A stretch of 64,000 nucleotides of DNA from Siphonodentalium dalli (lineage: Eukaryota > Mollusca > Scaphopoda > Gadilida > Siphonodentaliidae). The notes beneath the pieces were generated by a model. That model was not told where the DNA came from. It saw nothing but the letters and a program-made list of their open reading frames with translations, and did not search any database. The position numbers and the translations under genes are program-made. Shown in pieces: positions 57,477 through 64,000 of this stretch. Position 1 is the stretch's first letter. Every line of letters starts with the position of its first letter. The stretch covers positions 196,778,816 through 196,842,815 of the forward strand of contig CP136066.1 in assembly GCA_032622095.1 (NCBI GenBank), in the 5' to 3' direction.

Positions 57477-58400
57477 CTAGGAAATGACGCTGCGGTAGTA
57501 TTTTGAAATGATATTTAGGACATATACACCTAGGCGGTCCGAAACTCCGAGATTTAGGACATCGGCGTCTATTAAACGGAGTGAGCTTGAGGTCAAAATT
57601 GGGTCAAGCAATGTACTTGAGGTGCTGGTCACTCTAGTGGGGACTTTTATAGCATTTTTCATGCTGAAACCATCCGTTATCTGTTTTAGCTTCGATGAAT
57701 CATCCATGAAATTCGAGTTAAAATCCCCTGTGATGACTACATATTCGGAAATATCAAGAGCGTCAGAAATTGAGGATTCCAGGAGTCCCCAATAATTTTG
57801 GGTACAAAATTGATCAGATCTGTACGATAATCCAAGAACAATGCGAGTTTTCTTTGAGTGGATTTCGAACCAGAGACAAGAAGAATCGAATTCCAATTCA
57901 GGTTTATGATTAAATATTAAGTGGTCGGCAAACATTACACATATTCCGCCACACTTTGAATCGCGGTCTTTGCGAATGGGGGTGCAATATCCATCGATTT
58001 CTAGTTGGTTAGAAGGGTAAGATGGGTCAAGATGTGTTTCGGTGAAACATAGAATGTCAAATTCGTTTATAAGGTCTGCAATTTTTTCAAGTTTATTTCG
58101 GATACACCTTACGTTATAGTGAAAAAGCGAGATCGAATTCTCAGCGTTAGTCTGTGACTGAGGACCCGGGTTTATATGGATATCGCCTGGTAATTGTAAT
58201 AGAAAGAATGTAATGAGAAAAATTGACCTTGCGTTTGGTGGAGTAAAGTATTTTCCGATCTTACACAGTTCACGGTAGTTTAGTGTAAACAATATTTTAT
58301 TCTCAAAAACTATCACACACAAGACATAACATAAAGACATAAACAATTCATTGTTAGAGAACATAATTTTGCAGTAGGCCAAGGGCTTATATGTGGCCAT
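57477..58400 (-). pseudogene. LINE B endonuclease frame with 2A-like motif
   Basis: ATG at 58400. Residues 15-33 and 58-70 are hydrophobic, followed at 72-80 by GDIHINPGP. This is close to the 2A ribosome-skipping motif D-[VI]-E-x-NPGP, with His in place of Glu. The EEP domain follows: FHYNVRCIRNKLEKI, CFTETHLD (catalytic Glu present), ITGDFNSNF and LLDPILTSSS. The last motif, normally SDH, reads SDR (VSDRLGVYV), so the general-base His is lost. The frame ends at TAG at 57477, while the natural continuation (VWNYRKGNF...DWDDLI) lies in another frame, showing an indel near 57485. Confidence 0.85.
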
Positions 58401-58741
58401 TTCCTTGGTATATATATTGTATCATGGTTTGATTTCGTCTAAATGATACCTTTCATGTCCACAACCACCCGCAAGCTATCCCGTGACCGATTGCTGCATG
58501 TCTGGCATGCATGAGTATACGGGATCACATTTTGTTTGTTTGGGTTTATGGTTCACGTCTTAACCATATTACGTCAGTTTTATCGTTTGGTATCGATGGT
58601 ATTTTGATTGACACATATTGATTTCCGCGAAGTCGCTCTGTCGGTCAACTGTCGTACATCTAGCGTGTGTGCATGGGTGCACAACGTGGTACTTCGCGCC
58701 AAGAATAATTCTATACCAATCTAAGTTTGACGTTTGCCGTT

Positions 58742-59005
58742 TTAATCCTTTCACGACGAGAGCTGCGCTGGTGCAGCATTAAATATCGTGTGCCAGTGCA
58801 TTCTCTTATATAAGCGAGTCTCCAATATGGAGCCTCGCATATATAAGAGAATGTTCTGGCTTACAAGATTAATGTAAATATTGTTAGGCCATGTATTCTC
58901 TAATATATGCGAAGCTCCCTATTGGGAATTCCCATATATAAGAGATTAGTGCATTGGCACAGGGTTTTCACAAAACTTCACTATCTCCAGTCATGGAAGG
59001 GTTAA
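58742..59005. mobile_element. Nested-hairpin MITE with TTAA ends, copy 5
   Basis: TTAA at 58742-58745 and 59002-59005 bracket imperfect terminal repeats (tcctttcacgac / gtcatggaaggg, about 9 of 12). Inside are two hairpins with arms of the cagtgcattctcttatataa type, linked by ggcttacaagattaatgtaa and tattgttaggcc. This supports the whole family being piggyBac-type. Confidence 0.82.
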
Positions 59006-59330
59006 TCAAACCTTCGCTATTAAGTTCTACATAAAACTGTCACACAACACACAGAGCCGTTTATTGAACAACTCATCTGAATATTTCCCACCAGTGGAGG
59101 AGTCCGTCTGCACTTGCATCATATGTTCGCCTCTCTGTCTCCTGCTCATAGTTCATGCACATCCCTCCGTATGAGTAATAGACCATTCCAATGTGTACTG
59201 GTATAAATCACCGACTAATTCATTTTGTAAATAAATCATTAAGTGTCGCACGCACCATGTTCGCCATGTTATCACTGCAAGAACATAAAAATCACTTCCT
59301 CGGATCCTGACTTCTTGAGCTAGTTCTTGG
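59006..59330. other. Spacer with small repeat
   Basis: 59058-59092 resembles the inverted repeat at 20942-21040 (cgtttattgaac, atctgaa-atttcc). Nothing else was seen. Confidence 0.4.
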
Positions 59331-59332
59331 TT

Positions 59333-59338
59333 TTTATT
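59333..59338 (-). terminator. AATAAA polyadenylation signal overlapping the stop codon
   Basis: Minus-strand CAATAAAAACC: AATAAA shares TAA with the stop of the 154-aa frame. Compatible with a true 3' end, but the hexamer is common in AT-rich DNA. Confidence 0.4.
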
Positions 59339-59798
59339 GGTCAGTCTTATCCGTTTCCTGTTTGTTCTGTTCCCCCGACTCGTATTCCTTCCCCGTGACG
59401 AGATTGACTGCGAATTTAACGACATTGATGAAGTCGACCGCAGTAAAGAAGAGATACCACCACAGACAGAGCAACATAGCAGTGGCCCCGACGAGAATCG
59501 AACCCAGTCTGGGATCCATCGCGCTTGTCTTACTCCGCTTGTACTTGGACAGAGTTTTAGGGTCGAGATTCTCCAGCGTTATCACCGTCGGTGAGTTGTT
59601 TGATGTTCCTCCATTTGCTGTCGGTGAGTTGTTTGATGTTCCTCCATGTGCTGGTGTCGAACACCCACCTGAAGTATCAATGGTTGCTGTTGTTGTTGTT
59701 GATGTTGATGTCGTTGTTGATGCTGTTGTTGAGACAGTCGTTGTTGAGACAGCCGTTGGTGAGACTGCCGGTGTCGAACATTGAAGAACTTTGTTCAT
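59334..59798 (-). CDS. Hypothetical Ser/Thr-rich single-pass membrane protein, 154 aa
   Basis: An ATG-led intact frame. Residues 10-45 are almost entirely Ser/Thr/Ala/Val (mucin-like, probable O-glycosylation). Residues 52-60 and 63-71 repeat GGTSNNSPT (33-bp DNA duplication). Residues 98-122 (GSILVGATAMLLCLWWYLFF) form a strong transmembrane segment. A basic/Lys-rich stretch (KYKRSK) lies before it and a charged tail (GKEYESGEQNKQETDKTDQ) after it. There is no N-terminal signal peptide, so topology is unclear. The stop TAA lies inside AATAAA (59338-59333), a polyadenylation signal, so the 3' untranslated region would be very short. I do not recognise a family. It could be the last exon of a longer gene. 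Confidence 0.5.
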   Translation of the reverse strand: MNKVLQCSTPAVSPTAVSTTTVSTTASTTTSTSTTTTATIDTSGGCSTPAHGGTSNNSPTANGGTSNNSPTVITLENLDPKTLSKYKRSKTSAMDPRLGSILVGATAMLLCLWWYLFFTAVDFINVVKFAVNLVTGKEYESGEQNKQETDKTDQ

Positions 59799-59799
59799 G

Positions 59800-60136
59800 A
59801 AATGAAATTAAATATTATTTATTGGGTAGAACAGATACCATCACAGACAGAGTAACTCCAAGCCAAACGTGCTCATATAACACATGACATACAATAGCGT
59901 ATATAATTTGACTGACATTTCTTGAGACTCACTCCCCTGGTAGCGCGCATTGTATGCGATAAACATGTATGATATGAACATTAGGCAGAGAAACAAACAC
60001 ATACGGTTCGGTTAATGAAGATTCAATACATGATTTTGGCTGGGTGTGGAAGTCGCAAAGATGTCAATATAATTTTCTCATGTGCACTGCAAAGAAGGGG
60101 TATATTAAACAGAAGAAAAAAAACATGAATAAAGGT
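59800..60136. other. Spacer
   Basis: Could hold the promoter of the minus-strand gene ending at 59334. No TATA or initiator is clear. Confidence 0.35.
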
Positions 60137-60575
60137 ACTCGATCCGATTCGATGGTCCCCATATAATCATATACAACAGCAGCAACAGCAGCAGCAAGCA
60201 GCATTTTTAGAAATGCCACTTTAGTTATCATAATCGATTAATTGCCCCAAAATAATACTAACCAATGTCAACTATAGTATACAAATTTGCCCGAAACGTG
60301 TTATTTATCAATATGTTGTTCAACGAAATTTGGCCGAATTATCAACACAAAGCCTTTTAATTTTAGAATTATCCATTTTCATCCACGATTTTGTCCGAAA
60401 CCGTCGGCCACTAATAAGTCTCGATGGTGAAAAATAATAGATTTCAAAAATCGATATCTAATATCTCCGAGCTTTGATAGGTGGGTTCCTCGACTCGAAT
60501 CAATATGTTTTACCCCCCCCTTAATAAAATAAATAGTAAATTAGGGGCGCTTAATCGGATTATGCATCTTTAATC
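60137..60575 (+). repeat. Dispersed repeat with CAG/CAA microsatellite, copy 2
   Basis: ctcgatccgattcgatggtc, then (CAG)n-like 60170-60203, cgattaattg, aaaataatactaaccaatgt, gttatttatcaatatgttgt, aaaaatcgatatctaat and ggattatgcatcttta. Same order and orientation as 41228-41685, moderately diverged. Confidence 0.8.
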
Positions 60576-61800
60576 GAAGCACAACAAAACGCCATGCAAC
60601 AATTTGTCCACACCCACCCTTCAGACGCCAATTGTACCCTCACATGGCTGTATGGTAGCCTGTTATAATTGACTGCACTCATTGTGGTGTATTAGCCAAA
60701 TATTGAGAATTTTGTTTAGGTCCTATATCATCCATTTTTACTTTCCGCGAACTGGAACAAGTTATATTTATTTTAAAACATCGCAGTTGTATGGATTTTT
60801 GTCAAGAGAGGTGTGGAAATAACCCAAAATGGTTTGTGCTTTGTCACACGTATTATAGATAAAGGATGCTTTCATACACTGGCAAGTTTGCGCGGTATTT
60901 GTTTGCAGACATTTTCTCATAGAAAAGCAATGTGCCATATGAACGGCAAAATGGATATAAAATGCAAATTTACCAATATTATTTGTATAAATTTATTCTA
61001 AGCTCTACGTTATATGGAAGAAATAAAGGATTATATATACCAACACATTACCATAACATACCTGTATGATTGATTCTTGCGAGATAATTGAATATTATTT
61101 ACAGGTAAATTTCGATAGCATCCCTACTAGTGAAACTGCATAGATTGTACTTCTCATTAAGTTAGTTGTGGCAAAAATGCATTTTATAAGCATTTGTGCT
61201 TTCCGTTTCTGTCACAATATGTCATAGGCTCCTTGGGAATATTACTAAAATATCAATATTGACTATATATTCCAGTGACACGGTTCAAATTATCGATTTT
61301 GGCGAAAACCACACCATCTATCAAAATCCTAATTAATTATAGAAATAGATAATTGCAGCCAAAATATCCCTTCCTTTGACATATAACTCGGCGAAATTGA
61401 ACGAAGCGAAGTCGAGATATCGTATCGGAAACCAACGAAATCTACCGAAGAAATCGGGTCGTCAATATCCATATCCGCTCAAAGGCCTTTGACCTAGTTA
61501 TAAAATAAATATTTTCGAGCAATAATTTGTCGCAAACATGTACTTAAACGCGACGACATAACCTATAAATTATCATATATGTTCCGCAAGTCATTCCGCA
61601 GCCATCCATACCTTTTTAGTATAGTCGGAGAAGGCGAAACAAATGGTGAACCTATAATAAATTTGTAGAGAAGCGATTTCTATGTCATTGGATGCGGGAA
61701 TATCTCCAGAATAATATATTCAAAATCTGCTAAAATCCGCTTTGAGCAATTTTTTCTACATCACTTTAAAATAGGGTACAGTTTACATTCTTTTCCTAGC
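60576..61800. other. AT-rich spacer
   Basis: No recognisable gene. The 62-codon frame at 60813-61001 shows no motif. Confidence 0.4.
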
Positions 61801-62445
61801 ATGGATGACATTTCTGATGTTGAGCGTGCCTCAGCATGGTAAACGCTTGATTCCAGCCCATCTGCTAACTCTGTTGAAAGTTCTGGTTCCTTTAGAATTG
61901 AAGCAAATCAGTATTGGTCAGCACGACCACGCTCAGTGATATCACCGATTTTATTCGGCCTTGCTGTCGAGCTGGACCATATATTTGAGTCTAAATGGCT
62001 TGTAACAGAACTATCGCGATTAGGCTTCTCGATTAATTACGATGACGTTGAGTTGTACAAGCAGTCAGTAATCCATGCAGGCCGAAGATGACGACATTGT
62101 TCTTGCTTCATATTTCCCTGGGGCGTTCACACAGTGGGTTGCAGATAATGTGGACCATAATGTTGCAACACTAGATGGTCACGTGACATTTCATGGAATG
62201 GGAATAATTGCTGTATGTATACTACACGCGATGATTCCCCACTACAGCCAAGACAACAGTTAGCCGTAAGACAAAAAAGATCCAAGGTTGATGATATTGT
62301 GAAAGGCAAAGGAGTGCCTATTCACCAATACATGAGTTGTCCCGAAAAGGGACTTTCAATGGTCACATACAAGCCTCTGCTCCAGCTACAGTTCCCACAT
62401 ACATTGCCCCCCCCCCCCCCAGATATCAATTCAGATTTGCTCTGA
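61801..62445 (+). pseudogene. Broken copy of an uncharacterised invertebrate protein family
   Basis: Starting at the ATG at 61801, frame 1 reads SPILFGLAVELDHIFESKWL followed by VTELSRLGFSINYDDVELYK. After a frame change at about 62078 it reads FTQWVADNVDHNVATLDGHV, then TFHGMGIIAV. After another near 62220 it reads VDDIVKGKGVPIHQYMSCPE. I recall the DNVDHN...TLDG...FHGMGII signature from uncharacterised, often multi-copy, invertebrate proteins, perhaps mobile-element linked, but I know no named domain. An in-frame TAA after SAW (61840) and two frameshifts mark it as dead. There are no introns. Confidence 0.55.
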
Positions 62446-63110
62446 AATGCATGGCGGCTTTTCAGTAACACTAGCAAACCTAGACCTAATTGGTCGGGTT
62501 ATATGCAACATATATTACCGAGTCTCCAAATGGCCCCTCCAATAAATCGGAAGTGTTGTTTTTGCCTATCATTGATTTGAATCCGTCTGGCAACACACAA
62601 AGAGAACAATTTAAACATATATATACCATCTTGTTATTATAATAACGTGTGTAATTGTATGGGGAGAGGGGCTATCTAAGTTGTATAACTTATGCCCCAG
62701 ATGAATTATCGTTCCTGACCAACGGTCACGATTTTCTAGCTCTCCATAAATGTGTCAATTATCACTAACATTAGCCTCCTGTATACCTACATATTCACCT
62801 CAGTGATATATAAGTTACTCGCGATCATTGACTACATGGACTCTGTGGTAATTCCTGTGGTGAAATGTGAGTTTTTGAGACTGAAAATGATTGCTCGTAA
62901 TGCCCGATGACTCTGCCAAGTAGCTTGTTTACGTCGCCATTTTACCTATGTATTGTTCGTTCTTCATTGTGAATAGCAATCGATGACACTGCAATCGGAC
63001 AATCATGGTTTGCAGAGGTGTGAACAACAACTACCAAGCCGACGAAATTAGTACCTAGCAGTACTGATTGGTGAACAACTCACAGCTTCGACATATCGAC
63101 GTTCAACCCT
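62446..63110. other. Spacer, possibly the 5' region of LINE C
   Basis: Nothing was recognised. The 62940-63110 part may be the 5' untranslated region of the retrotransposon that follows. Confidence 0.35.
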
Positions 63111-63113
63111 CTA

Positions 63114-64000
63114 TTGACAAGCAGCCCTGCAAATTCTTGTCAGATAATTGATCGGCGCAAAAGCAGTCGCCTGCCTTCTAGTGGATCTCAAGCTTCAAAT
63201 GTCTACGACGTTGCCGAAAAGATGAACATGAGAGTAATGACAGTAAATTGCAGAAGTGTAGTAAGTAACAAAGCCGAATTTGCCGCCGCCATAGAGTACA
63301 CTAAGCCGGATATCATCTTGAGACAGGAATCGTGGCTGAGGGGAGTACAACCAGGAAAGCCAGATACAGGGGACATCATTAAAACATCTGAGGTCTTTCC
63401 ATCAAACTTCAATGTCTTCAGAAATGATAGGAGCTCGATAGGCGGTGGAGTGTTCGTGGCTGTACACCAGGACATCACAGCTATAGAACAACCCCAACTG
63501 GTCTGGTGACAGACTGCGAACTAGAATGGGTGAAGATCGAAACAGCGGACAAAAAACCATTATATCTTGCATCATTCTACATGCCAGAAAGATCTCTAAA
63601 TGACATCAAAGAGCTTAAGAAGTCACTCAAGCTACTAGAAGCGAAACGAAACAACAACTCGTTCATTGGAGGGGACTTCAACTGTCCAGACATAAACTGG
63701 GAGAGAAATACCATCAACATAGGGGCAAATTACAGGGAAGTACAGGAAGCCTTGGTAGAACTCTGTGGAGAATTTGGCCTGTCACAACTACAAACTAAAC
63801 CCACAAGAGGAAATAATATTCTAGACCTGATCCTCACAAACAACACATCACTTTTCAAAGCGACTGCAAATGCCCCCGGCATCTCTGACCACGATATTCT
63901 GATCACTGACTGCACAACCAAACCATATAGACACACATCCACACCGAAGAAAACATATGCGTTCCATCGCTGTCGTAAATGGGATAAGATCGTCAATGAT
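63114..64000 (+). mobile_element. Non-LTR retrotransposon (LINE C), 5' endonuclease part, cut by window end
   Basis: The frame at 63114-63509 reads NMRVMTVNCRSVVSNKAEFA, then RQESWL (catalytic Glu), then IGGGVFVAV. After a frame change it reads ITDCTT in its later part, with FIGGDFNCPDINW, ILDLILTN and GISDHDILI, so all EEP catalytic motifs are present. The frame change is explained by a 5-bp direct duplication, ctggtctggt at 63498-63507. Downstream of it the frame is open to the window end. RT lies beyond 64000. The 88-codon minus frame is a by-product. Confidence 0.88.

Larger units (their letters stand above)
54500..58420 (-). mobile_element. CR1-like non-LTR retrotransposon (LINE B), nearly full length
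   Basis: On the minus strand: a 307-codon endonuclease-containing frame, an RT region in two or more frames, a long C-terminal domain with Cys/His motif, and an AT-rich 3' untranslated stretch (about 54980-54500). The NPGP motif near the N-terminus together with CDISKGFERVWHRG-like RT motifs suggests the CR1 group. Clade assignment is by eye. Confidence 0.88.

Noticed and set aside
54981-58400. Cellular genes on the plus strand here (for example 57508-57795)
   Set aside because: Antisense frames of LINE B.
59337-59784. 85- and 140-codon plus-strand proteins
   Set aside because: Antisense of the membrane-protein gene; Val/Leu-rich runs reflect its Ser/Thr codons.

Overview
The window looks like nuclear DNA of an animal, most likely a marine invertebrate and perhaps a mollusc or other lophotrochozoan. 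Genes are split by GT/AG introns, intergenic DNA is AT-rich, and much of the sequence is non-LTR, Ty3/Gypsy, SINE and MITE DNA. One LINE carries a 2A-like NPGP motif of a kind reported from marine invertebrates. The species cannot be fixed from sequence alone. There is no bacterial operon structure.

Layout. (1) 1-13047 is a 165-bp satellite, about 79 monomers, that runs forward to about 5810 and then abruptly reverses; the junction is a 5-bp microhomology, so the whole block is a giant satellite palindrome with trimeric (495-bp) higher-order structure. (2) 13.1-31.3 kb is a mosaic of short inverted-repeat elements: a hAT-type MITE with an 8-bp target duplication, a TTAA-flanked piggyBac-type MITE, a nested-hairpin family, a GC-rich foldback element and G-tract repeats. 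It also holds a lone C-type-lectin-like exon (minus), a lone C2H2-like exon (minus), and a decayed LINE at 21.95-25.5 kb. (3) 32.0-36.4 kb is a Ty3/Gypsy retrotransposon whose integrase runs straight into a piece of its 3' LTR. It retains a textbook A-AAA-AAC slippery site at the gag-pro junction. (4) 36.4-46.5 kb has no recognisable cellular gene, but holds a tRNA-derived SINE and several MITEs. (5) 46.57-53.32 kb is the one convincing cellular gene, a four-exon cupin_5/DUF985 protein of 169 residues on the plus strand. The 3' borders of its two internal exons, each with its 5' splice site, are tandemly multiplied (3 x 58 bp and 6 x about 125 bp). (6) 54.5-58.4 kb is a CR1-like LINE on the minus strand. 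(7) 59.33-59.80 kb is a single-exon gene for a Ser/Thr-rich single-pass membrane protein (minus). (8) 61.8-62.45 kb is a broken copy of an uncharacterised invertebrate protein family, and 63.1 kb to the window end is the endonuclease part of a third LINE.

The most unusual observations are the repeated exon/splice-donor borders in one cupin gene, the microhomology-joined satellite palindrome, and a repeat family built of paired 69-bp hairpins. Most of the transposon genes are broken. Exon boundaries were read by eye from splice consensus and reading phase; no alignment or database search was run.
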